64,000 nucleotides of DNA from Nannochloropsis salina CCMP1776 (lineage: Eukaryota > Sar > Eustigmatophyceae > Eustigmatales > Monodopsidaceae), in the NCBI GenBank assembly GCA_004565275.1, contig SDOX01000019.1, positions 492,340 through 556,339 on the forward strand. The letters are read 5' to 3'. Position numbers and translations under genes: made by a program. The notes beneath the pieces are model-generated. The model was not told the origin of the DNA and did no database searches. It worked only from the letters and a program-made list of their open reading frames with translations. The stretch's first letter is position 1; each line of letters starts with the position of its first letter. Of the stretch, positions 39,632 to 49,468 are shown piece after piece.

Positions 39632-40951
39632 TTACCGTAACTCGACTTTCAACGCATCTGACATTTGAGTGCGAACCTCCTCCTGTAAGACATCTATCTC
39701 CTCGTTCGTCAAGGAGCGCTCCATCGACCGGTAGTTGACCCTAAAGCATTTGCTCGCCCGCCCCGTTTTCGGATGCACGAACTCATCCACTAGGACAACG
39801 GACTCGACCAAATCTCCGCCCACTCCCCTGACGATCTCAAAAAAATCATTGTTGTTGAATCCTGCTACCTTATCTATCCAGAAAGACACGTCTTTATAGC
39901 AGGGAGGATACTTGCTGAAAGGAGCGAATGTAGTGATCTTTCCCGCCTCGAACTGCTTAGTGAAGCGTTCATCTGTCGACCAGAACAGTCGGATATCGGG
40001 AATTTGGAACAAAACCATGGCCAGACGCTCCAACCCCAGCCCAAAGGCCCATCCCAGCGTCTCTCCCTTCCCCGCTCGTCGGACGATTTCTTGCTGCATC
40101 ACTCCACAGCCTAATACCTCCAACCACTCGTCGTTGTAGAAGATCTCAAGCTCAAACGAGGGGTCTGTAAATGGGAAATACGTGTCCACCCATCGCCGCT
40201 CAACATCGCCAAAGAGCGTCACCACCATCCCCTCCAAGGCCTCCTTTAGGTCCTTCTCCACTTCCTTCACCCCGTCCTCCCGACTCCCGCGGCTCTCAAG
40301 CAGACCTGGGAAAATCCGCACGCCCTCCATCTGATGGAAAACAGGATAATGTGTCCTATCAATCTCGTCGCGTCGATAAACGTCTCCTGTGACTAGGAAA
40401 GCCTCCAACCCCTTTCCCAGCATGGTACTTTGATGCGCGCTCGTGTGCGTGCGAAGCACTTGCTTGTCATCCACATAGTAGGTATCTATGGGTGACCGAG
40501 ACACGTGGTCAGGCGGAATCAGCAAATCGTCAAAATTATTGACGATCGGGACGACGGGAAAAAGGTTGTCGAAGCACTCCACCGCCACGCCCGTGGTGGC
40601 GGCGCGCTCTTTAAAGTATCCCTCGATGCGGTCCTTGATGATACCTAGAGGATGGCTAGGGTTCCGATGCAAGTCCCGACCAATTTTTTCGGAAAGGGTT
40701 ACGGGAACATTGTTCATTGGATGCCCCGTGTGCACGCGTCCATCAAGTGCTTTGCCTTCAGCTACAGTCGAAGCCGCCGATATCAGGGCATGTCTTGAAC
40801 AAAATGTACGACGAGCCGCGAACGACGTCATTTTGGGAGCCATAGACCAAACAAACGCACGGGTACAACGGGTTATTAAGCCGTCAGTTACAGCGGCAGC
40901 GCTAGCCCCAGACATGCAGCATGCGAGTAGTATTGGAGCCATGGCCTTCAT
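39632..40951 (-). CDS. FARS2: Phenylalanyl-tRNA synthetase, organellar single-chain type
   Basis: Single-exon 439-aa enzyme charging tRNA-Phe in mitochondria and/or plastids. It is the monomeric fused form, unlike the cytosolic heterotetramer. The N-terminal 60 residues contain two possible starts. The first ATG (40951) begins a hydrophobic segment (APILLACCMSGASAAAV). The internal MAPKMTSFAARRTFCSRH looks like a mitochondrial presequence, so alternative starts could give dual targeting. Class II motifs are THTSAHQ, VYRRDEIDRTHYPVFHQMEG and GLGLERLAMVLF. The C-terminal FDX-ACB anticodon-binding domain begins at TTFAPFSKYPPCYKDVSF and contains VDEFVHPKTGRASKCFRV. The enzyme is complete, ending in a short helix. 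Confidence 0.95.
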   Translation of the reverse strand: MKAMAPILLACCMSGASAAAVTDGLITRCTRAFVWSMAPKMTSFAARRTFCSRHALISAASTVAEGKALDGRVHTGHPMNNVPVTLSEKIGRDLHRNPSHPLGIIKDRIEGYFKERAATTGVAVECFDNLFPVVPIVNNFDDLLIPPDHVSRSPIDTYYVDDKQVLRTHTSAHQSTMLGKGLEAFLVTGDVYRRDEIDRTHYPVFHQMEGVRIFPGLLESRGSREDGVKEVEKDLKEALEGMVVTLFGDVERRWVDTYFPFTDPSFELEIFYNDEWLEVLGCGVMQQEIVRRAGKGETLGWAFGLGLERLAMVLFQIPDIRLFWSTDERFTKQFEAGKITTFAPFSKYPPCYKDVSFWIDKVAGFNNNDFFEIVRGVGGDLVESVVLVDEFVHPKTGRASKCFRVNYRSMERSLTNEEIDVLQEEVRTQMSDALKVELR

Positions 40952-41506
40952 TTCCCTGGGTCTGACTTCGGCCGGATTGAGAGACGTAAGAGAAGAGAAA
41001 AATGAATGATCAACACAGCATCCCGGCAGTGCGACGTACTAACAGACAAGCCACTCTGTGCGTCACTGTACTTTGTATGCTTCATGCAGGTCGTCCAGGC
41101 GCATCGGCGCCGCCTTCCGGTCTAGGGGGTACGTGTCTCGCGGGCAGGTATCCTCCGAGGCGGGGGCGGTGGCTCACGCAGGGGCACGACGGCGAGCACA
41201 GGCGAGCACTCCCACCTAACTACGCGTCGTACTAAGCTATTCAATCGCGTGAAACTCATCAAGTGCCCTATTGGACTACCTATTTGTTCGTTTCAACACT
41301 TAGAAAACACTGGGGAAAATCAGAGCGAAAATTAAGGCGTGGCACGGGCATAGAGAAGGCAAAATCTGAAGCCCGAGAACGAGACCTGAACACGGACTTC
41401 AAGCACGCAGCAGCAGGCGAACAGCTCCCTGAGTGCCCTCCTATCGTGTATGCTCTGTATGTCCTTCTGAGTGTTCCCTGTGCAACATATTCTTGTACAA
41501 GCCGAA
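40952..41506. other. Intergenic, divergent promoter region
   Basis: This gap lies between PheRS (minus) and RsmG (plus). Sequence immediately upstream of 41507 stays open in frame to a GTG at 41471 but has no ATG. Nothing recognised. Confidence 0.4.
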
Positions 41507-42393
41507 ATGAAGGGCGGGGATGAGATCGCCCTTGATAGCACGATGCCGAGTACAGGCAGGAAAGACGCAAAGGACACGAAAAGGAAGAAGAGAAAGCGGA
41601 CCGAGATCACTGAGCAGGAGACGCCAGAGGAGGTCTCTGCTCCTCGAGATCCCCAAAACCAAATACCGGTGTCACGTGCGGGGTTCACGGCGCAGGCGAA
41701 AGCTCGGTTTCCGGAGCTGACGCCTGTTCAGTGGGAGAGGCTCGAGCGCCTCGGAGCCCTCGTACAAGAGTGGAACTGTAAGGTGAACGTCATCAGCAGA
41801 AAAGACGTGGAGAATGTGCTTTCACACCACGTGCTTCCCTGCATGGGGATATCAAAACTTTTGTCCAAGGCAGCAGAGGGCACAAAAGTGATGGACGTTG
41901 GGACGGGGGGGGGTTTCCGGGCCTCCCCCTGGCCATTTGCTGCCCGCAAGTCAAGTTCTGGCTGGTGGATTCGATAGGGAAGAAGGTGCGAGTCGTTGGT
42001 GACATGGCTGTCCGCCTGGGTCTCCAAAACGTGAGGGTACGGCACACTCGGGTGGAAGAAGTCCGCGAGAGATTCAATTTCGTTACGGGCCGGTCCGTGA
42101 CGGCCATGCCTCGCTTCGTCGGCTGGGTGAAGGACAAGCTCCATGCAGCACCTTCCGCGCCTTCAAAAGGGGTTCCAGACGATGGTATCTTGTATATCAA
42201 GGGCGGTGTCAGCGACGAGACCCAGGAAGAAGACTTAGGCGGGTGGATGCCGACGGCGAGGTATCCAATCGGCGAGTTAATTGGCGGGGACGTCTACGAT
42301 GGGGACAAGAGCGTCCTACATTTCTCTGTGCAGGACTTACGCCGCGGACCCGATGCGAGTGCAAAAGGGCGAGGTGGAAACGTTCGTAGATAA
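41507..42393 (+). CDS. rsmG: 16S rRNA (guanine-527-N7)-methyltransferase RsmG/GidB, with a frame change in a G run
   Basis: RsmG methylates G527 of bacterial-type 16S rRNA, so an organellar ribosome is the expected target. The ATG at 41507 begins a Lys/Arg-rich N-terminal extension (TKRKKRKRTEI). Conserved sequence then starts: WERLERLGALVQEWNCKVNV, NVISRKDVENVLSHHVLPC and the SAM motif MDVGTGGG. Directly after this the frame ends by a one-base offset in a run of nine G (41905-41913). The +1 frame continues the family exactly: FPGLPLAICCPQVKFWLVDS, KKVRVVGDMAVRLGLQNVRV and VTGRSVTAMPRFVGWVKDK. The two halves are complementary, so a single gene with a base-count error or a real lesion is indicated. 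The plastid or mitochondrial transit peptide is not obvious, and an upstream exon may be missing. Confidence 0.82.
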
Positions 42394-42583
42394 GAGCTGG
42401 TTGAGAAGCGTGGAAGGAACGTAACCAAGGAGTCGTTGCTCGCCCAAGTACCCGAGCATCGGCATCACATATCGGTTTCTTAGTTTGTATATCTTTGCTC
42501 TACACAATTATCTCACAGCCGCGCGTACTCTGCGCATCGAAACTCATATTTGTCGCGCTCTGCACAGTCCTCTTCCTCCCCGT

Positions 42584-43480
42584 CTATGTCACATTAAATG
42601 CGTAGACAAAGCCTGTCAGGAAGGAGCCCGCGATACCAGCGTTGGGCCCGAACTCCACCTGCCATGAGCGGGTAAGCCTCCTCGCTCTCCGTCGAACCAC
42701 TCCGTTATCGCCCCACACAGACCCACCGAGGCGGCGGGCGTCGCCCTCGATCTTCTCCCAGTCCACGGCTACGTACCCGAGCTCCTCGGCGACCTTCATG
42801 GATACCAGCACGAAACCACACGCAAAACTTAACAATCTCCCAAATCTTTTGGCTGCATAGCCTGCTGCCATGCCTCCAAGTCCACTCAGACCCATATCAC
42901 TGGCCAAGCCGCTGACCTGCCTCGAGAGCCCCCTATTCCCGTTACTTACACCCCAAACGTCTGTCAGACCTCCACCGTCGCCTCCCCCAATAAATGCCCT
43001 CCTTTCCACAATGCGAATCGGTCTCTCCACACGTTTTTTGGCAGAACTTGCGCACGGGGACGCAGAAATCATCCCGTTTCTGGCTCGCAGTGCTGACCTG
43101 GTAGACAAAGACGCCGATCCAGAACAATAATTGCCGTCCCACTTCGTCTTTATCAAAGCTTCGCGATGCTGCTGCTGCTGCTCCACAAAGCTCTTCAGAA
43201 GTCGTGCAGGGGAGACAGCATCTGCGATCAGGTCGGTGGACCGCGCCATCAACAGAGCGAAACCCCAGAGAGTCATCAGCGTGTTGAGCCGTGCCGGGGT
43301 TCTCACTCGTCGTGGCCTTCTTGCAGGAGACATCTCGGAACTCGAGAAGACTTTTATCGCCTCCAGTGCCTGAAGTTCAAGAGAAGTAAGAAGAGAAAAT
43401 TCAATATTGGGGACCGTCATGGTGTTTTGGGCAGGTGGAGGAAGCCACTCCTGAGCTCCGCGTGGGTGGGTGGGCATCAT
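42584..43480 (-). CDS. FUN14-domain membrane protein (FUNDC-like)
   Basis: The 298-codon frame has a FUN14 domain in its C-terminal half: SGLASDMGLSGLGGMAAGYA, AKRFGRLLSFACGFVLVSMK and ELGYVAVDWEKI, then a final hydrophobic helix (FGPNAGIAGSFLTGFVYAFN). FUN14 proteins are small organelle-membrane proteins; FUNDC1 is a mitophagy receptor in animals, and plant and algal members are mitochondrial or plastidial. The first 170 residues are Arg/Ser-rich with a hydrophobic patch near residue 70 (LMTLWGFALLMA) and could include a presequence. They are not conserved, and an unrecognised intron is possible. No LC3-interacting motif can be asserted. Confidence 0.72.
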   Translation of the reverse strand: MMPTHPRGAQEWLPPPAQNTMTVPNIEFSLLTSLELQALEAIKVFSSSEMSPARRPRRVRTPARLNTLMTLWGFALLMARSTDLIADAVSPARLLKSFVEQQQQHREALIKTKWDGNYCSGSASLSTRSALRARNGMISASPCASSAKKRVERPIRIVERRAFIGGGDGGGLTDVWGVSNGNRGLSRQVSGLASDMGLSGLGGMAAGYAAKRFGRLLSFACGFVLVSMKVAEELGYVAVDWEKIEGDARRLGGSVWGDNGVVRRRARRLTRSWQVEFGPNAGIAGSFLTGFVYAFNVT

Positions 43481-43594
43481 CGCTCCTGCGAACCGAGCGA
43501 TCGTGCCAGCCTATCCTCCCACGACAACGGGACTAATGTATTTCAAAACCTTTACCAGGAACTCCAAACACCTGTAAATATCGGTGTAGCATAA

Positions 43595-44727
43595 ATGGAT
43601 GCGTCAGGGGATGAAAAGGGGGAGCAAAGTCAATTTATGGTGGCTATCGAGGTCGAGAAGAAGGTGGGCACGTTAACCTCCCCTGTCCTCCCGTTGTCGC
43701 ATAAATCTTGCTCTTTATCGTTCTCAATCATGCAATATGTTCGAAAAACAAAACACAGACAAATGCTGGAACTCTTGTTAGATGCAGTGTAGCCTTTGGT
43801 TCGACCTCTTTATGCCTTGTAGGCGTGGGAAGACCGCGCTTTTCAAAGCATGGCTCCTTTGGTAAGGTTGACAGCACATGAGAGGACAAGTAGGTGTCCG
43901 GATGGATCTAGGTATGCCTGTTTACATCAAAGACGTTACCTTGAAAGTGAATTGGTAATGCATTTTTACTAGCGCTTCTTTTTCTAAACTTCGAAGGGAG
44001 TCACCACTACTTACCTACAAGGTCATTCACAAGCTGGCAAGCTCTACGACAATATGCTGACAATCGAAAATTTTACGTGATCGGCGTCAGCTCAAGCAGC
44101 GCGTGCCGAACGACTTCGGTAAGCTTGCGGCCCTTTGAAGGCTCTACCATATTTGTCTCGCCAACCAAAGGTAAGACGCTGACAACGGAACAGCTTCAGG
44201 CTTGCCACTTTCTGGTTCATGTGCGCGTTGCTGGTGGACCCGCAGCTGATGCAGCGTTCAGCACATTGGGCGGAGGATTAACGCTGGACACAGATGTAGC
44301 TTTATCGATTGTTTTGCATCATTTTACAGCTTGGAGCAGGTACAACACCCACAGGTAGGACACACCAAATCTGGACCTTGCCTCCGGATGAAGGCACTGG
44401 TAATTACTGTGGTTCCCCTCTTGCCTAGTAAACGTTTTCGACGCATAGAAACTCGACAAGTAATTGTACATTGCTTGCACATGCCGTAGGTTTTGTGGGC
44501 AGAAGTACGTGAAGGGACAGGCAAGAAAAAAAGGACAATTTGAGGACGAGGAGCAACAGCGACTGCGCAACGAGCGGAGACAGCAACGACTCAAGGCCGA
44601 CATATTATCACAGCCGGAAACCGAGTCAACAGAAGTCACAAACACAGTAGAAGTGAATCAGGAGGCGGAGGAGGAAGTCTCAATATGGTCCGGGTTCTGG
44701 GGCAAGGGGGCTTTAGCTGAGAAGTGA
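43595..44727 (+). CDS. Hypothetical protein, four exons, about 236 aa
   Basis: I do not recognise this family. Exons 43595-43663, 43823-43911, 44022-44339 and 44490-44727 join with consistent phases (0, 2, 2) and GT-AG borders (GTGGGC, GTATGC, GTACAA donors). The joined protein begins MDASGDEKGEQSQFMVAIEV. It then has an aromatic-rich core (SFTSWQALRQYADNRKFYVI, RPFEGSTIFVSPTKG, LQACHFLVHVRVAGG) and a C-terminal charged helix (KKGQFEDEEQQRLRNERRQQ), and it ends in a Trp-containing acidic tail. The middle exon reads openly across a GTAAGA-like site at 44171, so an alternative shorter exon is possible. The helical tail suggests a protein-protein contact; no enzyme motif is present. Confidence 0.55.
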
Positions 44728-44827
44728 CTTGCAAGAATAAGAGATGACTCGAGGACTCCAGGTTATCGAAATATTGTACAGCCTTTATTTTGTTGTCCAT
44801 TACATTTTCTTCATACTCTCTGGTCCA

Positions 44828-46150
44828 TCAATGGTTGCCCCGGCAAAAAACTGTCCGGTAAACGGGGTCTCCTCTAGAGAGCGTCAGCACCTCCCGTTCA
44901 GTCGGCACATTGAGTGGGTTTTCCTCCATCCACGCGCCGGACGCGCTCGCGTCTGCGACGAGAGTGGACTCCCTGAAAGCATCACGCATGGAGACTGCGA
45001 CTTCCTCCACGTCCGATTGGATGAAGATCTCCCCTCCATCGGACTTAAGGCTCTTGCACATGCAAGCGACGAGGGCGGGTTGTATGACACGTCGCTTTTT
45101 ATGCTTGGCCTTGAAGTGGGGATCTGGAAATTGTACACTGTCTGGGATGCCAGTGGAGGACATGCTAATTAGAAGAGATGTGTGATTCAGCTGATCCTGG
45201 TTGCAATGCGACGTCATTCCGTATTGTGACTATTAAGGGAAGGCGTCACCACCAGAGAGACTGACAGTGGGACGTCCATGAAAGGAAGGGCATACTTGAT
45301 ATTCCTCCACGACCAACTCCGCTGCCTACTTACATCGCACAATCTCGCTGTGCTTTCGCACATCCGCTACAATCCGCTCCAGATCAACATTGACGTTCAG
45401 TGCTAAAAAGTGCACGTTATCCTTGACCCTGTATTTCTCCATTTTCTTGAAGGACTCCTCCACGCAGGGGCGACGAATTTCCAGTCCCAAAAAATTCATG
45501 TCAGGGTGTTCTCTTGCCATATATATACAAAATCGGCCTCGAGCCGAGCCAATGTCGATATGAAACGGGAGACTGGGGTTCGCAAAAGCGTCCTCGACCC
45601 ATTTCGCAGATATATTCGCAGGTCTCTGATAGAGCGAGGATAGCGGGTTGACATGCTGCCGGATGGCCCTCAATTTTTTCCTGGGAGAAGATTTAGTGGG
45701 AAGATTTTGAAGTGGACTGAGCAACTCGTGGGATTATCAAATATTACACCATCGCGATGTCCAAAATACGGTGAAGACGACCTGGAGCACCACTCACTTT
45801 GCACCAGCACGAGATGACAGTGTCTTGTTTTGCTCTGACCGCATCCCGCCATTTTCGATCGAGTCTTCCGCGCACAAGGCCTTATTACCGTCCTGTAATG
45901 CGTGTATGTCGGTGTATTCCTTCTTGTCGCCTTCCCGGTGAGGCCCTGCACACAAGCATCTACTTTTAAGCCCACCGCTAGAGAGCTGAGGTATGCTGTC
46001 ATGCCGCAGGTACGCTTTTCCTGCCTTGACACCAGTCCGCAATAAGAAAGCCATGCCATGTAAATTACACGTAAAAAGGCAGATGTAGACCAAAAAAAAG
46101 ACCCGTCTGCGGATAAACCGCAAGCCTTTCGAGGTTTCGCGTGGGTGCAT
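44828..46150 (-). CDS. trmB: tRNA (guanine-46-N7)-methyltransferase TrmB, plastid-type presequence
   Basis: TrmB methylates G46 in the tRNA variable loop. Exons 46150-45798, 45716-45330 and 45164-44828 join in phase 2, about 358 aa. Exon 1 gives an N-terminal basic segment, then the hydrophobic VFFLVYICLFTCNLHGMAF. The signal-peptide end GMAF fits the Ala-Phe plastid junction, followed by a basic, hydroxylated transit-like stretch. The catalytic half has HIDIGSARGRFCIYMAREHP, FLGLEIRRPCVEESFKKM and NVHFLALNVNVD, then VQFPDPHFKAKHKKRRV (the PDP...KKRR tRNA-binding motif) and GEIFIQSDVEE. The domain belongs to the bacterial-type single-subunit enzyme, unlike the eukaryotic METTL1/WDR4 pair, which fits an organellar origin. 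Exon 1 has no independent conservation, but its phase joins exactly. Confidence 0.85.
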
Positions 46151-46972
46151 ACGACTTTGTGCACAAAGTTCAAGGCCAAGGTACCGTCAAGTGCATTGAA
46201 TGATGGCCCTCAGCTGTCTTATCTATGTTTATAAGATAGGGATGCAACCAAAAAGAAAATGGACGCGACAAAAAATGTTGAGCTTGACCAAGCGAGCACA
46301 TCAAATTCAAGAAAGGAGAGTCTGTTAATGGAGGGAGAAAATGGACTTAAGGCTGAGAAGAAGCCCCTCGTTGCGGTAATGCGCCGCGGCATAAAACATG
46401 CTCGTAAAATGGGAGCAGTGAGGATGGCTTAGCAGCTGTAGTACGTGCCAGTACCTGCACTGTCGGCGGCGACATGGCAAGGGCAACAGGGGCTGAAGGC
46501 TTGGAGACGAGTTGAGGATAACAAGGGATGCGCGGCCTGCACGGCGCACAAATGTCCATCAACGATCTTCCTTAACATAGTCGGAATCCCAGCCTGCTGG
46601 CGATATCAGGCATTTTGTTGTGGTTTACCTTGTGCCCCCGGCATACTCTGTGACCCCTCATTTTTATCGAGGACCAGCTTTCCTAACTTTGATTCCTTGT
46701 AACGTCCTGGCAGCTCACGTCCAGTGCGTACCAATCCCGCGCCCCGTCCAGAGTGCGAAGCACAACGGCCGACAAAAACAAGGTGGCACGCAATATTTGG
46801 AAATGAATATAGAGCGAAATCTTAGCCTGCGTGGGGTTCGTCGCCCGCAAATTATCGGGGACGGCCATGATGTCTTTTTCGTGCAGCTGAGGAGGCTTCT
46901 TGCCTCATGTTTTCGCATCGTTCTTAGATATACACGAGACATTGACTTTAAACTCCTTGATATTCTCACAGG
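46151..46972. other. Intergenic, divergent promoter region
   Basis: This 822-nt gap lies between TrmB (minus) and YOD1 (plus). CTCACAG directly before the YOD1 ATG resembles a 3' splice site, so a 5' UTR intron is possible. No coding block, repeat or RNA gene was recognised. Confidence 0.4.
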
Positions 46973-48073
46973 ATGCCATTGACATTGAAAGTCAATGGCC
47001 CGGGTGGAAAAAGTGCTATTTTAAAGGGCTTGAAGGATTCGGCAACGCTGCAGCAGCTTCAAATAAAAATCGAGGAGCTCTTGGGGGTTCCAATGGCTCA
47101 GCAGAAGCTCCGGGCGGGATTCCCCCCCAAAGACATGACATTGCAGGATTTAACAGCTGAATTGACTTCTTTGGGAATTCAGACCGGGAGCGCAATAACA
47201 GTCGTCAAAGAAGACGCACAGTCAACTTCGGGTGATAAGGCTCACATTCCTGTCACGTTGCCTGGGGCCCAGCAACTAATCGACATGGGGTTTTCTGTTG
47301 CCGTAGCATTGAAAGCTCTAGAGGTATCCCATGGGGAAGTTGAAAATGCTCTGGAACTATGCGTGAACGGGATTATCACAGATGAGTCCCTGGAACATGT
47401 TCCGACAGCGCCCCCCGTTCCGGTCACTTCGCACGGTGGGATGAGCACGGCGAACAGAGTAATGGTTAGGCGTGTAATAGATGCAGACAATAGTTGTCTA
47501 TTTAATGCCGTGGGTTACTGCATGGAGAAGAATCGGAGAATAGGTCCTAAGCTGCGGAAAATCATTGCAGATTGCGTGCGCAACTCGCCCGATGTGTACA
47601 CAGAGGCAGTGCTCGGGAAAGCACCCAAAAAGTATTCAGATTGGATTCAAGACCCTGCTCAATGGGGCGGCGAAATAGAGTTGTTCATCCTCTCGCAATA
47701 TTATGGCTGCGAAGTTGTAGCAATTGAGATTAAAAGTGCACACGCTTATGTGTATGGGGAGGGGAAAAACTATTCACGCCGCATATATTTGCTATATGAT
47801 GGGGTGCACTACGATGCTTTGGCCATGGCGGCGGGATCTCCCACTGCGCCCGAGTCATTGGACATGACTCAGTTTCCTGCAGGGGACGAGAGCAGCAAGC
47901 AGGCAGCTCTGGCGGTGGCCGCCGAGTTAAAAGAGGGTCGACAATTTGTTGATCTGCTTGACTGCACCTTGCGGTGTATGGTGTGCAATAAGGGCCTATC
48001 AGGGCAGGAGGAAGCACTGCTCCATGCTCGTGAAACGAATCATCAGAATTTTGGGGAATACAAGTCGTCATGA
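46973..48073 (+). CDS. YOD1: OTU1/YOD1 deubiquitinase with an internal UBA domain
   Basis: YOD1/Otu1 is a cysteine deubiquitinase that works with p97/Cdc48 in ER-associated degradation. It is a single exon of 366 aa. Residues 1-80 form the UBX-like fold (LTLKVNGPGGKSAILKGL; GFPPKDMTLQDL). Residues about 95-135 form a UBA helix bundle (GAQQLIDMGFSVAVALKALE, then VENALELCVNG) not present in human YOD1 or yeast Otu1 as I know them. The OTU domain has the nucleophile in DADNSCLFNAVGYC, then DWIQDPAQWGGEIELFILSQ and the catalytic His in YLLYDGVHYDALAM. The C-terminal C2H2 finger is CMVCNKG...HARETNH. All catalytic residues are present. Confidence 0.93.
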   Translation: MPLTLKVNGPGGKSAILKGLKDSATLQQLQIKIEELLGVPMAQQKLRAGFPPKDMTLQDLTAELTSLGIQTGSAITVVKEDAQSTSGDKAHIPVTLPGAQQLIDMGFSVAVALKALEVSHGEVENALELCVNGIITDESLEHVPTAPPVPVTSHGGMSTANRVMVRRVIDADNSCLFNAVGYCMEKNRRIGPKLRKIIADCVRNSPDVYTEAVLGKAPKKYSDWIQDPAQWGGEIELFILSQYYGCEVVAIEIKSAHAYVYGEGKNYSRRIYLLYDGVHYDALAMAAGSPTAPESLDMTQFPAGDESSKQAALAVAAELKEGRQFVDLLDCTLRCMVCNKGLSGQEEALLHARETNHQNFGEYKSS

Positions 48074-48304
48074 ATATGGACACGTGATTGGCACTTGTCA
48101 TACCACAAAATATGAATGCTGTACAGAAGAGAGCATATTTCCAGCAAAACACCATGTTTGCAAGTCATAGAAAGTTAAGAGCGATAAATTTAAGTATGTG
48201 ATTGATATATGAACGGTTGATGTACCGGAGCATGTATTTGGCTTTTTTCTTTCTTAAAAGTGTTGGTGGCATCTACTTTTGGTCCCTTGCCCTTCTTCCA
48301 CCAC

Positions 48305-49468
48305 CTACATAAATCCGCTGTCTTTAAGATTGCCACGTGTGATGATGTCTTTACACGCGTTCATGACTACCTCTATATTTTTCGTGTCTGTTGCACATGT
48401 AACATGATTGTAAATAATCTTTTCATTAGGCCTGTCATTGACACCGAGAAACAAATTCACAAAATAGTCCACACCAGCGTCAAAGTCGCCTAAGCACCCC
48501 TTGTAATCTGAAAATTGAGGTACACCCTTTATATCCTTGACCCAAATTTTTTCCGCAAAAAGATCTTTTTTGTTGAGAAAAAGGAGCATGGAAGAATTGG
48601 CAAAGAATTTGTTGTTGCAAATTTCTTTGAAAAGCTGGATAGCCTCGATCATTCTGTTTGTGGAGGAATCCTCAAACAGAACCTGGTCATATTCAGATAG
48701 GGCAGCGACAAAAATGATAGCTGTGACATTGTCGAAACAATGTATCCACTTTTTCCTCTCGTTTCGCTGTCCTCCGACATCATACATCTCAAACATGGTA
48801 CCGTCAATCATGTATCGCTCCGTTACGATTCCTGATGTCCGTACGCGTGCGTATAAAATGTCATCATCGGAAGCCAGATAGTCAGGTTCTGAGATTTCAT
48901 CAATTTTATTGAAGTAATACTTGACCGATTCGACGATTTGAAATTCAGAGCGCCGCGCCCAGGTCTTTTGGATCGCATCATCCTTCCACAGAGTTTTTAT
49001 GGCTGATCCAATTTTTAAGTCGACATCCGTGTCTGGGATCGTGTTGATCAAGTCTATAGCATCTTGGTCCAAAATCTTTACGGGTAAAAAATGAAATGAG
49101 TGGGGCGAAATTTCACCGGTAGAAGCCCTACTCGACTCCCAGACACGCCTTCAAGTCCAGGGCTCTCTTACCTCACCGTCGGAGCCAAATTGCTTGCACT
49201 GCTCGAGAAGGATCCTCATCGCACCAATTGTATTAGCATATACGACAGGAGTCATCATCTTCTTGTCCTCAAGGGTAGTTCCTGCACCATAGAGCAGTTT
49301 CATTTGCTTGAAGATAGTGCTCTTTCCAGACTCCCCGGCTCCCAAAAGGAGGAGCTTTATTTTCTCTTGCTCTTTCTTAAAAGCTGCTGCGTTGGCCTGA
49401 TCGACATCTTTACTTATTTTTGCGGCCTTGATATCGTCAGCGGAGATGGATCCACACAGGTTGCCCAT
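48305..49468 (-). CDS. Heterotrimeric G-protein alpha subunit
   Basis: This GTP-switch protein couples to receptors and effectors at the plasma membrane. Exons 49468-49172 and 49075-48305 join in phase 0, 355 aa, the typical length. MGNLCGS gives an N-myristoylation Gly2 and a palmitoylation Cys5. GTPase motifs are intact: GAGESGKST (P-loop), RVRTSGIVTE (switch I, with the catalytic Arg), DVGGQRNERKKWIHCFDNV (switch II with Gln), FLNKKD and TCATDT. The helical domain lies between these. The C-terminus ends KDSGFM, so there is no Cys at position -4 and the pertussis-toxin site of Gi is absent. The receptor class cannot be inferred. A long upstream gap may hold its promoter. Confidence 0.95.
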
